Assembly (NCBI RefSeq): GCF_900112895.1
Contig: NZ_FONL01000018.1
Span: forward strand, 1 to 35,318
DNA from: Succiniclasticum ruminis DSM 9236
GTDB taxonomy: Bacteria; Bacillota; Negativicutes; Acidaminococcales; Acidaminococcaceae
Direction of reading: 5' to 3'
DNA length: 35,318 bases
Shown: in pieces, positions 6,952 to 15,951 of the stretch
Layout of the letters: every line of letters starts with the position of its first letter
Position numbering within the stretch: position 1 is the stretch's first letter
Program-made: the position numbers and the translations under genes
The notes under the pieces: generated by a model
What the model was told of the DNA's origin: nothing
What the model saw: only the letters and a program-made list of their open reading frames with translations
The model's database searches: none

Positions 6952-7914
6952 ATGGATTTAAAAGATAAAACCGTTATCTGCAGCGGGAAGATCCGTCCCG
7001 TGGCAATTGCATATTTACAGGATAAGGTGACGCTGAAAAGCTGGCAGCAGCGGGGGCGGGTGCCGGAGGAACAGTGGAACGCGTGGCTGCAGGAGGCGGA
7101 CGCCCTGTATTCCGCTGGGAACATCCGGATTGATGAAAAGCTGCTGCAGAAAGCGCCAAAACTCCGGGTGGTGGCCCAGTCTTCGGTAGGGTACGATAAT
7201 ATTGATGTGGAAGCATGCCATGCGCGCAGCGTAAAGATTGGAAACACGCCCGGCGTGTTGGTAAACGCGGTGGCGGATATTGCCTACGGTCTGCTGATTG
7301 ATACGGCCCGGGGTATCGTGCGGGGTCATCTGCACACGAAGAACGGGCTGTGGGGTGAACGGAAGGCCATGGGTCTGGGCGTTGATCTATATAACAAAAC
7401 GCTGGGCGTGGTCGGCTTCGGCGATATCGGCAGTGCTATTGCAAAACGGGCTCAGGCAAGCGGCATGCGCGTAATTTATCATAATCGCAGCCGCCGCCTG
7501 AACGATGCTGCGCTGGGCGCACGGTATGTATCGTGGGAAGAACTGCTGAAAACGTCTGATTTTATCGCGGTGGCGGTTACGCTGAACCCTTCCACCAAAG
7601 GTTTGTTTAATGAAGCTGCTTTTGCCGCCATGAAAGACGGCGTACGTTTTGTAAACATCTCCCGGGGCAAGGTGGTAGATACGGATGCGTTGTATGAAGC
7701 GCTGAAAAGCGGCAAAGTGGCGGCGGCAGGACTGGACGTGACAGAACCGGAACCTCTGCCGGGAGATCATCCGTTACTGACACTTCCCAATATTACAGTG
7801 ACGCCCCATATGGCCTCTGCAACGGAGGAGACCCGGGATGAAATGGCGCTGGTTACAGCGCAGAATATTGTCGCTGCCCTGTCCGGGCAGCCTATGCTGG
7901 CACAGGTGAAATAA
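6952..7914 (+). CDS. D-isomer-specific 2-hydroxyacid dehydrogenase (glyoxylate/hydroxypyruvate reductase-like)
   Basis: A 320-residue cytoplasmic NAD(P)H-dependent oxidoreductase interconverting a 2-keto acid and its D-2-hydroxy acid. The Rossmann motif GFGDIG is at residues 155-160. The catalytic triad is Arg238 (in ISRGK), a Glu in the TEPEP segment (265-267) and His286 (in TPHMAS). The catalytic-domain motif VGYDNID lies at 79-85. Overall similarity points to the glyoxylate/hydroxypyruvate reductase branch, but substrate is inferred only. The start at 6952 follows GGAGG at 6939-6943 with 8-nt spacing; the frame is open further upstream to 6829, which lies in the terminator and is rejected. 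The next gene begins 2 nt after its stop, so they are probably translationally coupled. Confidence 0.93.
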   Translation: MDLKDKTVICSGKIRPVAIAYLQDKVTLKSWQQRGRVPEEQWNAWLQEADALYSAGNIRIDEKLLQKAPKLRVVAQSSVGYDNIDVEACHARSVKIGNTPGVLVNAVADIAYGLLIDTARGIVRGHLHTKNGLWGERKAMGLGVDLYNKTLGVVGFGDIGSAIAKRAQASGMRVIYHNRSRRLNDAALGARYVSWEELLKTSDFIAVAVTLNPSTKGLFNEAAFAAMKDGVRFVNISRGKVVDTDALYEALKSGKVAAAGLDVTEPEPLPGDHPLLTLPNITVTPHMASATEETRDEMALVTAQNIVAALSGQPMLAQVK

Positions 7915-7916
7915 AG

Positions 7917-9173
7917 TTGGCGTTAAAACTTTGCCTGCACGGTGTGCGGATCGCCCGCCCGGAAACCTTTACGGAAGATGTGGCGAAATTGCTGAAACTC
8001 ACCGTAGAGCAGGGAAAACTGCGTGAAAAAGAATACGGAGAAAATCTCAGCGCCCGGTATCGCCGCAGCAGGCTGCGGGGCGGATCGTTACTGCCCTTTA
8101 AAGTACGGGTATCGGAAGGTATTTTGCTGGTGGATTCCCACCTTTCCGATTTATTCGATGTGGAGTTCAGCTACAGCACCGGCAGCGAGAAACCGGTGCT
8201 GGCGGCGGTACAGCAGCTGTTGTCAGGCGGCGATGAGTTTGTGGTGGCGGAACCGGATCTGAAACTGCGGCTGCACGCTCTGGCTGGCAAGCCCTATCCC
8301 CGGGTGTCCGGCGACACCGGACGGCTGCAGGCCATGAAACAGTATTTGTACTGGCAGATCCTCATCATCAACTGGTTTTGGCATCTCCTGTACCAGGATC
8401 CGGACAACAAGCTTCTGGTGCGCCAGGTGCGTGTAAAAATACGGCGGCTGCGTTCCTGTCTGGTGTTTTTTAAGGACGGTCTGCCTGAGCCGGAGGTGTC
8501 AGGCTGGCAGACGTTTCTTCGGGAAGAAGCAGATTCCCTTTCCAATATGCGGGAACTGGACGCGGCTGTCCTGACCTGCAGGCGTCGTGAAGGCGCAGGG
8601 GAAGAAGGAGATTCGTCCGCTATGTTGCTTAATCTGTTTTTACAGTTGCGGCAGGATGAACAGGACAAATTCTTTTCCCATTCATTTCTGAACAGTCATA
8701 CGGAAAAGTTTACAGAGTTTATGCTCTGGCTGAACCTGCTGCAGACGGGTGCATTTAAGGAATCGGGAAAAGAAAGCGCCCGGCATTATGTAGCGCGGCG
8801 CTTGGATGCCTGGTGTGAAAAAATGTTGTCCCTCAGTAAAAAGTATCCGGATTTTTCCGATATGGATGATCTCCATGAGATTCGCATCAAGGTGAAACGC
8901 TTCCGGTATGTGACCCAGACCGTCGATCTTACGGAACTGCCGGTGGATCTGCTGCGGCAGCTGAAGCAGCTGCAGGATGTATTGGGCTTGCTTCATGACG
9001 ATTACGTCAACGCCTATTGGGCGCGGGGTATTGCGTTGCAGCATCCGGGTGAGGAAGAACTGCAGAAGCAGATACAGTCATTTTTAAGCTGGCAGAGCGC
9101 ACGCTCCGAATCGTTGCTTGCGGTCGTTTCGGAAATGTGGGAGAATTTCATGCAGATGCTGAAAGAGAAGTGA
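7917..9173 (+). CDS. CHAD-domain protein
   Basis: A 418-residue cytoplasmic protein. Residues about 140-410 form a CHAD (conserved histidine alpha-helical) domain of two helical bundles. Each begins with a basic helix: VRQVRVKIRRLRS in the first repeat and LHEIRIKVKRFRY in the second, followed by LQDVLGLLHDD. CHAD domains bind inorganic polyphosphate and often accompany polyphosphate metabolism. The first ~130 residues are unrecognised and do not show the ExExK motif of a CYTH domain, often fused to CHAD. The start is TTG at 7917, only 2 nt after the dehydrogenase stop, with AGGTG at 7904-7908 inside the previous gene; this fits coupling. No polyphosphate kinase is nearby. Why it sits with a dehydrogenase is unclear. 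Confidence 0.88.
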   Translation: MALKLCLHGVRIARPETFTEDVAKLLKLTVEQGKLREKEYGENLSARYRRSRLRGGSLLPFKVRVSEGILLVDSHLSDLFDVEFSYSTGSEKPVLAAVQQLLSGGDEFVVAEPDLKLRLHALAGKPYPRVSGDTGRLQAMKQYLYWQILIINWFWHLLYQDPDNKLLVRQVRVKIRRLRSCLVFFKDGLPEPEVSGWQTFLREEADSLSNMRELDAAVLTCRRREGAGEEGDSSAMLLNLFLQLRQDEQDKFFSHSFLNSHTEKFTEFMLWLNLLQTGAFKESGKESARHYVARRLDAWCEKMLSLSKKYPDFSDMDDLHEIRIKVKRFRYVTQTVDLTELPVDLLRQLKQLQDVLGLLHDDYVNAYWARGIALQHPGEEELQKQIQSFLSWQSARSESLLAVVSEMWENFMQMLKEK

Positions 9174-9181
9174 ACCGGGAC

Positions 9182-9205
9182 GGAAATCCGTTTCTTCAGA
9201 TTTCC
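9182..9205 (+). terminator. Weak hairpin after the CHAD gene, possible terminator
   Basis: GGAAATC and GATTTCC (7 bp) with a 10-nt loop, followed by AGTTGTTTAT rather than a clean T run. It starts 9 nt after the stop codon. Confidence 0.3.
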
Positions 9206-9253
9206 AGTTGTTTATAAAATAAAGAAAACATGAAAATATAATGTAAAGATAAA

Positions 9254-9282
9254 TTGAAATAATTGGCGGAATCATGTAAAAT
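9254..9282 (+). promoter_or_regulatory. Promoter for the small unknown gene at 9419
   Basis: TTGAAA at 9254-9259, a 17-nt spacer, and TAAAAT at 9277-9282. It gives a leader of about 130 nt containing a small CCGG-ended hairpin near 9370-9390. Confidence 0.65.
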
Positions 9283-9418
9283 AATATTATATATATGCAA
9301 GTTTGTGGTTATGTAATGTATGCACCACATCCTGCGTGACAGATTACAGAAATATGGATTTAATGAGCCGGCGTGTAAAAGCGTCCGGATAATCAATAAG
9401 GCAGAGGAGGAAATGGAA

Positions 9419-9856
9419 ATGGCTGTTGTTAAAAAGGGCGAATTACCAAGCGTGATCCACAATAACGAGTGCTCTGAAGCAATTGTAAAATGGGGCAACG
9501 CAAACGGTTACCCGCTGGTCAAGGCAAAAATGTTTGACGCGATGGGGACTTATGTTGGCTTTTCCAAAACGTATTTTATCAGAGCGGACCGCCGACCGCC
9601 TATCCCGGGAGGCTGGGATCTCACGGTTGAAGAGTTTGAACCGGAGACCCGCATCATCCCGCTGAATACGGATAAAGAGGGCGTAGTTAACCGTTTTGTT
9701 TTAAAGATGGTAGAAGAGTTCGAAAAAGAAGGCCTGGAAATGAAACTGGCCGACAACTGGTATGATTCCTATGGCTATGCGCTGCGTGACCTGAGCGTGA
9801 CCGGGCATCCGCTGCTGATCAATAATTTTGAGGACATTATTGAAAACATGCGGTAA
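9419..9856 (+). CDS. Small conserved-looking protein of unknown function
   Basis: A 145-residue acidic, soluble protein. There is no signal peptide or membrane segment, and I recognise no domain. It starts MAVVKKGELPSV, contains a Pro/Gly/Trp stretch (RRPPIPGGWDLTVEEFEPE), a charged helix (NRFVLKMVEEFEKEGLEMKL) and ends DIIENMR. AGGAGG at 9405-9410 is 8 nt from the ATG at 9419 but only 2 nt from the in-frame ATG at 9413, so 9419 is preferred. The frame stays open to 9320, without a ribosome site there. Codon use, a clear promoter and a terminator on both sides argue that it is a real single gene. Confidence 0.75.
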   Translation: MAVVKKGELPSVIHNNECSEAIVKWGNANGYPLVKAKMFDAMGTYVGFSKTYFIRADRRPPIPGGWDLTVEEFEPETRIIPLNTDKEGVVNRFVLKMVEEFEKEGLEMKLADNWYDSYGYALRDLSVTGHPLLINNFEDIIENMR

Positions 9857-9871
9857 TCGTGTATCGTTTTG

Positions 9872-9907
9872 AAAAGCGCGGCTTATGTACAGCGGCGCTT
9901 TTATTTT
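9872..9907 (+). terminator. Intrinsic terminator after the small unknown gene
   Basis: AAAAGCGC-G-GCT pairs with AGC-G-GCGCTTTT (one G/G mismatch, 7-nt loop), then a TTATTTTTT tail. Confidence 0.88.
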
Positions 9908-9978
9908 TTAGGGTTTTGTGGTACACTGTCCATATATCATTTTCAGTTCCAAAATTTTGTTTTTGAGGGGTTTTGATT

Positions 9979-11523
9979 ATGGGTTCACATCTTTTTTATA
10001 TTGTGGCAACAATTGCCTTTTACCTGATTTTTGTATTGCTGATCGGGTTTTACTACGCGAAGAAGAATGAATCGGCTTCCGATTTCTATCTGGGCGGCCG
10101 TCAGTTAGGGCCGCTGGTAACCGCCATGAGCGCGGAAGCATCGGACATGTCCAGCTGGCTGCTGATGGGTCTGCCGGGTGTCGCCTATCTGTGCGGTTCG
10201 GCGGATGTGGCCTGGACCAGTATCGGCCTGGCGGTGGGCACGTACCTGAACTGGCTGTTTGTGGCAAAACGGCTGCGCATCTATACGCGTATTACAGATT
10301 CCTTTACACTGCCCCAGTTCTTTTCCGCACGGTTCCATGATGACCGTCATATCCTGACCGCTTTTGCGGCGGCAATTATCGTTATTTTCTTTATCCCGTA
10401 CACCGCTTCCGGCTTCGCGGCCTGCGGCAAGCTGTTCGGAACCCTGTTTGGCGCGGACTACATGACGGCCATGATTATTTCGGCTGTTGTCATTGTATCT
10501 TATACGGCGGCAGGCGGCTTTCTGGCAGCGTCCACCACGGACTTTGTCCAGAGCATCATCATGACATTCGCCCTGCTGTTCGTACTGCTTTATTCCACCT
10601 CAATGGTGGGCGGCATAGACGCAGTGCTGGATAATGCCAAAGCGCTGCCGGGGTATCTCTCCCTTACGGAAACTTATTCGGTGAAGACCAACAGCGCGGC
10701 GCCTTACACTTTGCTGACCATCGTTTCTACCATGGCCTGGGGCCTCGGCTATTTTGGCATGCCTCATATCCTGCTTCGTTTTATGGCCATTGAAGACGAG
10801 AATAAACTGGCCGTGTCCCGCCGGGTCGCTTCTGTCTGGGTCGTTATCGCTATGTTCATAGCTATTGCCATCGGTATCGTGGGCAAGACCATGACCGGCG
10901 CAGGCCTGGTGAAGAACCTGACGGACGCCAATACGGAAACCATCATTATCCAGATTGCCAATACCATCGCGGAACACGGTGCGCTGATGGCTATCGGGGC
11001 GGGCCTGGTTCTGGCAGGAATTCTGGCCAGCACCATGTCTACGGCAGATTCCCAGTTGCTGGCGGCGGCTTCCAGCGTAAGCCAGGATATTATGCAGGGA
11101 ACCATGCGGGCCAATTCGGATAAAAAAGCCCTGAGCAAGAAACAGAGCATGTTCGCAGCCCGGATCACGGTTATCGTTATCGCGATCCTGGCAGTTATTA
11201 TCGCCCGGGATCCCGGCAGTTATGTATTCAAAATCGTGGCGTTCTCCTGGGCAGGCTTCGGCGCTTCCTTTGGACCGCTTGTACTGGCTGCCCTGTTCTG
11301 GAAGCGGACCACTTTTGAAGGGGCGTTGTCCGGTATGGTGGCCGGCGGCGTCATGATTTTCGTCTGGAAGTTCCTGGTTGCGCCCATGGGCGGCATATGG
11401 GGGATTTACGAACTGCTGCCCGCATTTTTGGTGAGCCTTGTTGTCCTGGTCGGAGTCAGCCTGATAACGACCCCGGACGAAGAAGTCATGAAAGAATTTG
11501 AAGAAATGGAACGTTCCCTGTAA
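9979..11523 (+). CDS. putP: Sodium/solute symporter, PutP type (probable Na+/proline symporter)
   Basis: A 514-residue inner-membrane transporter of the SSS family with about 13 hydrophobic helices. Diagnostic PutP segments are visible: SDFYLGGRQLGPLVTAMSAE in TM2, the Na+/substrate-site run ASDMSSWLLMGLPG, the YTAAGGFLAASTTDF segment (TM5/6), and GLVLAGILASTMSTADSQLL in TM9. Proline is the likely substrate by similarity; close relatives take other solutes. GAGGGG at 9965-9970 gives 8-nt spacing to the ATG at 9979. The frame also has TTG at 9973, only 2 nt from that site and therefore unlikely. Its own terminator follows, so it is probably monocistronic. Confidence 0.93.
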   Translation: MGSHLFYIVATIAFYLIFVLLIGFYYAKKNESASDFYLGGRQLGPLVTAMSAEASDMSSWLLMGLPGVAYLCGSADVAWTSIGLAVGTYLNWLFVAKRLRIYTRITDSFTLPQFFSARFHDDRHILTAFAAAIIVIFFIPYTASGFAACGKLFGTLFGADYMTAMIISAVVIVSYTAAGGFLAASTTDFVQSIIMTFALLFVLLYSTSMVGGIDAVLDNAKALPGYLSLTETYSVKTNSAAPYTLLTIVSTMAWGLGYFGMPHILLRFMAIEDENKLAVSRRVASVWVVIAMFIAIAIGIVGKTMTGAGLVKNLTDANTETIIIQIANTIAEHGALMAIGAGLVLAGILASTMSTADSQLLAAASSVSQDIMQGTMRANSDKKALSKKQSMFAARITVIVIAILAVIIARDPGSYVFKIVAFSWAGFGASFGPLVLAALFWKRTTFEGALSGMVAGGVMIFVWKFLVAPMGGIWGIYELLPAFLVSLVVLVGVSLITTPDEEVMKEFEEMERSL

Positions 11524-11556
11524 TGGTGTAATTGTCAGTGCTTTATTGAAGAATTG

Positions 11557-11604
11557 AAACTGTCATCGGGACATGCCGGTTGCGCATGACCCGTGACAGT
11601 TTTT
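11557..11604 (+). terminator. Long hairpin terminator after putP, just ahead of the DUF1934 gene
   Basis: Outer stem AAACTGTCA (11557-11565) with TGACAGTTT (11594-11602), extended by CGGG/CCCG and CATGC/GCATG, ending in a T5 run. It lies only 25 nt before the DUF1934 start codon. It most likely ends putP, but could also act as an attenuator for DUF1934-argS. Confidence 0.8.
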
Positions 11605-11628
11605 ACTATAACCGGTTCCGGAGGCTGC

Positions 11629-12045
11629 ATGCAAAAAGCAAAGATCACGGTGTCTGGCGTTTCCCGTAACAGCGATGGGGTATCCCGGCTGGAAACGGTA
11701 AACACCGGGACCTTTACAGAAAAAAACGGATACTGTTATGCCCGGTATGAAGAGACGGAAGCTTCTGGTATGTCCGGCACGACAACGACTGTGAAATGGA
11801 ACAGTTCACAGGTTTCCCTGATCCGTCACGGGGCTTATGAGATGCACCAGGAATTTGCGGAAGGCGGCACCTGTGCAGGAGATTACCGGACGCCCTACCT
11901 GATGATTCCGTTGGAAACGAAAACAAAAAGAGTACGTATCAAAAAGCTGCCCTATGGCTGGAAGATTCAGCTGGAATATGACCTTGCCTATGCGGCAGCG
12001 GACATGAACCGGATCATGACGACGATAGTTGTTGATTTGCGATAG
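11629..12045 (+). CDS. DUF1934 family protein (YwiB-like beta-barrel)
   Basis: A 138-residue soluble protein. It starts MQKAKITVSGV and has the alternating strand pattern of DUF1934 (ITVSG, ARYEETEASGM, TTTVKW), then LIRHG, YRTPYLMIPLETKTKR and QLEYDLAY. These are the conserved elements of B. subtilis YwiB and relatives, small calycin-like barrels of unknown function. CGGAGG at 11619-11624 lies 4 nt before the ATG; the longer frame from 11593 begins inside the terminator and is rejected. The gene sits 18 nt before argS, the same neighbourhood known in Firmicutes, so the two are probably one operon. Confidence 0.88.
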   Translation: MQKAKITVSGVSRNSDGVSRLETVNTGTFTEKNGYCYARYEETEASGMSGTTTTVKWNSSQVSLIRHGAYEMHQEFAEGGTCAGDYRTPYLMIPLETKTKRVRIKKLPYGWKIQLEYDLAYAAADMNRIMTTIVVDLR

Positions 12046-12063
12046 AAATTGGAGGAAAAAAGC

Positions 12064-13722
12064 GTGGATATTAAGTCCGTATTGAGTGATGCAATTATAA
12101 AAACAGCGCAGAATGCCATTGCTGCCGGCGTGGTAAAAGACGGCGCCCTGCCGGAAGTACAGCTGACAGTTCCGCCGAAAAAGGAGTTCGGCGATTTCGC
12201 CAGTAATTTTGCAATGCAGTCTGCCAGAGCTTTACGTTGTAATCCCCGGGTGCTGGCCCAGTATATTGTGGAAAACCTGGACTGCCCGTATGTGAAGAAA
12301 GCGGAAATTGCCGGGCCCGGTTTTATCAATTTTTATCTGAACCCGGACTGGGTGTACGACATGCTGGCCCGGATTGTGGAAGCCGGGGAGAATTACGGCA
12401 ATCTGCCTAAAGCGTCTGATGAAAAGATACAGCTGGAATATGTCAGCGCCAATCCCACCGGTCCGCTGCATGTGGGACACGGGCGGGGCGCGGCGGTAGG
12501 CAGCGCTCTGGGTAATCTGCTGAAGGCGGCCGGGTATGACGTGGAGCAGGAATATTATATCAACGACGCCGGCAACCAGATGAACAATCTGGCCCGTTCT
12601 GTCAATGCCCGGTATCTGGAACTGCTGGGAAAAGAAATCGAATTCCCTGAGGACGGATACCACGGTCACGACATTATCGATACGGCGCAGCGTATCATCA
12701 ACAAGTACGGCGACCGTTTCCTGCAGATGGGGGAAGCAGAACGGCTGGAAGAGTTCAAGACCATCGCCTATCAGGAAAAACTGGCGGCGCTGAAGGAAGA
12801 TCTGGAACGTTTCAACGTTCGCTTTGATGTATGGTTCAGCGAAAAGACCCTGCACGAAGCAAATAAAATCAAAGAAGCCTGTGACACACTGCTGGAAAAG
12901 GGTTACATGTATGAACAGGACGGGGCCCTGTGGCTGAAGTCTACCGCATTCGGCGACGACAAGGACCGGGTAGTGATCCGGGATAATGGCGTTCCTACTT
13001 ACTTTGCGGCGGATATCGCTTACCATGCCAATAAATTCGGCCGGGGTTTTGACCGGGTCATCAATCTGTGGGGCGCGGATCATCACGGGTACATTGCCCG
13101 GATGAAGGCGGCCATGCAGTGCATGGGTTATCAGCCGGAACAACTGGAAATTTTGATTCTTCAGATGGTCCGTTTGCTGCGGGACGGGCAGGAAGTGAAG
13201 ATGTCCAAGCGGACCGGTCAGAGCGTGACCCTGAACGAACTCATTGATGAAGTAGGAACAGACGCGGCCCGGTTCTTCTTTGTGATGCGTTCCATCGACA
13301 GCCAGCTGGACTTTGACCTGGACCTGGCCAAGAAAAAATCCAATGACAATCCGGTGTTCTATGTGCAGTATGCCCATGCCCGGATCTGCAGCATTATGCG
13401 GCAGGTGGCGGAAGCGGGCATAACTGTGCAGGGAAAAGGCGATTATAAACTGCTGACGGAACCGGTGGAAGTGGACCTGATCAAGAAGTTGGGCGAATAT
13501 CCGGAAATGCTGGCAACGGCGGCGAAGGAACGGGCGGTGCAGCAGGTGGCCCACTATGTGTACGACCTGGCGGGACTGTTCCATTCCGCATATAACCAGT
13601 GCCGCATCCTGGGCGTCAGTGAGGATCTGCAGCAGGCAAGGCTGGCCATGGTTATGGCAGTGGGACATGTAGTACGGCATGCACTGTCCATTTTGGGCGT
13701 ATCCGCTCCGGAAAAAATGTAA
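12064..13722 (+). CDS. argS: Arginyl-tRNA synthetase
   Basis: A 552-residue class I aminoacyl-tRNA synthetase that charges tRNA-Arg with arginine. The HIGH signature appears as HVGH at residues 136-139 within NPTGPLHVGHGRG, and the KMSKS loop as KMSKR at 379-383. The Add-1 N-terminal domain (about 1-110) and the helical anticodon-binding domain (about 430-552) are present, and the length is normal. The start is GTG at 12064, 8 nt after GGAGG (12051-12055). The in-frame TTG at 12049 would overlap that ribosome site and is rejected. It is probably co-transcribed with DUF1934. No T-box leader is visible upstream. Confidence 0.97.
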   Translation: MDIKSVLSDAIIKTAQNAIAAGVVKDGALPEVQLTVPPKKEFGDFASNFAMQSARALRCNPRVLAQYIVENLDCPYVKKAEIAGPGFINFYLNPDWVYDMLARIVEAGENYGNLPKASDEKIQLEYVSANPTGPLHVGHGRGAAVGSALGNLLKAAGYDVEQEYYINDAGNQMNNLARSVNARYLELLGKEIEFPEDGYHGHDIIDTAQRIINKYGDRFLQMGEAERLEEFKTIAYQEKLAALKEDLERFNVRFDVWFSEKTLHEANKIKEACDTLLEKGYMYEQDGALWLKSTAFGDDKDRVVIRDNGVPTYFAADIAYHANKFGRGFDRVINLWGADHHGYIARMKAAMQCMGYQPEQLEILILQMVRLLRDGQEVKMSKRTGQSVTLNELIDEVGTDAARFFFVMRSIDSQLDFDLDLAKKKSNDNPVFYVQYAHARICSIMRQVAEAGITVQGKGDYKLLTEPVEVDLIKKLGEYPEMLATAAKERAVQQVAHYVYDLAGLFHSAYNQCRILGVSEDLQQARLAMVMAVGHVVRHALSILGVSAPEKM

Positions 13723-13779
13723 CATATTACGGGAAATCCGTGTACATTTCACAGATTTTGCAAGCCTGTAATTTTTGAC

Positions 13780-13808
13780 TTGAGTTTCCCCCGTTTTATT
13801 TTTATAAT
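13780..13808 (+). promoter_or_regulatory. pyrG promoter
   Basis: TTGAGT at 13780-13785, a 17-nt spacer and TATAAT at 13803-13808. A second TATAAT lies at 13819-13824. The leader to the pyrG ATG is about 150 nt. Confidence 0.7.
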
Positions 13809-13865
13809 AAAAGGTAAGTATAATTTAAGAAAAGTTAATATAACTAATATTGTTTTTTCACTGCG

Positions 13866-13923
13866 GGTGGAAGACAGGGAGGATTACCGGTCATTCCGCG
13901 GAAAAGCGGGGCATCATTCCACC
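13866..13923 (+). promoter_or_regulatory. Structured leader of pyrG
   Basis: GGTGGAA (13866-13872) pairs with TTCCACC (13917-13923), enclosing a CCGC/GCGG hairpin (13896-13909). No T run follows, so it is not a simple attenuator; the classical pyrG attenuator of Bacillus, with a terminator in the leader, is not seen. The function is unknown. The remainder of 13723-13968 holds the promoter and AT-rich spacer only. Confidence 0.45.
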
Positions 13924-13944
13924 TTCGGAAAAACAAACTACTGA

Positions 13945-15585
<1,641 letters not shown>

Positions 15586-15594
15586 ACAAGCATT

Positions 15595-15632
15595 GCCCTC
15601 ACTCTGAAAACCTTTTGGAGTGGGGGTGTTTT
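15595..15632 (+). terminator. Intrinsic terminator after pyrG
   Basis: GCCCTCACTC (15595-15604) pairs with GAGTGGGGGT (15618-15627), extended inward by AAAA/TTTT, then a TTTTAATT tail. Confidence 0.85.
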
Positions 15633-15676
15633 AATTAAAAGAGTGGTTTTTACTTTATAGAAATCTGCTGTCTGTG

Positions 15677-15703
15677 CCGCCCGGCTTTTACGGGCGGTTT
15701 TTT
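15677..15703 (+). terminator. Second intrinsic terminator in the pyrG-adhesin gap
   Basis: A perfect CCGCCCG/CGGGCGG stem with a 7-nt loop and a T6 tail, about 45 nt after the pyrG terminator. No gene lies between the two. It may be a back-up terminator, or end a short untranslated transcript. Confidence 0.85.
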
Positions 15704-15799
15704 GTTTGCGCTAAGGGGACGATGCTGTGCGGTTTGTGAATGTTTTTAAAATGCCGGAAAGGGAAGGTTTTTTGTGTAAGAAACAATAAAAATGTAACA

Positions 15800-15826
15800 A
15801 TATGGTAGCTTTTGCCATATTTTTGT
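15800..15826 (+). terminator. AT-rich hairpin just upstream of the adhesin -10 box
   Basis: ATATGG (15800-15805) pairs with CCATAT (15815-15820), followed by TTTTTGTT. It looks like a weak third terminator, or an operator-like palindrome, because it overlaps the place where the adhesin promoter -35 should be. Confidence 0.45.
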
Positions 15827-15837
15827 TATGCTTTTTA

Positions 15838-15846
15838 TGTTATAAT
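15838..15846 (+). promoter_or_regulatory. Extended -10 promoter of the giant adhesin gene
   Basis: TGTTATAAT at 15838-15846 and no good -35. The leader is about 100 nt and ends in a strong GGGGGAGG ribosome site at 15936-15943. The 366-bp gap 15586-15951 otherwise holds only terminators and AT-rich DNA. Confidence 0.55.
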
Positions 15847-15951
15847 AAAATAGTAATATTGTAATATGGATTATTATGGCTTATACAATACTGACTGAAC
15901 GCGGTCGCTTATAATTTTGTTCCATTGTTTTTCCCGGGGGAGGGCTAATAT

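Noticed and set aside
11557..11604. T-box or attenuator controlling argS
   Set aside because: There is no T-box sequence or specifier structure. The hairpin begins 34 nt after putP and is best read as its terminator.
12232..13752. 506-codon minus-strand frame opposite argS
   Set aside because: It is a shadow of argS. Long antisense frames also occur opposite pyrG and the adhesin, and are typical of this codon usage.
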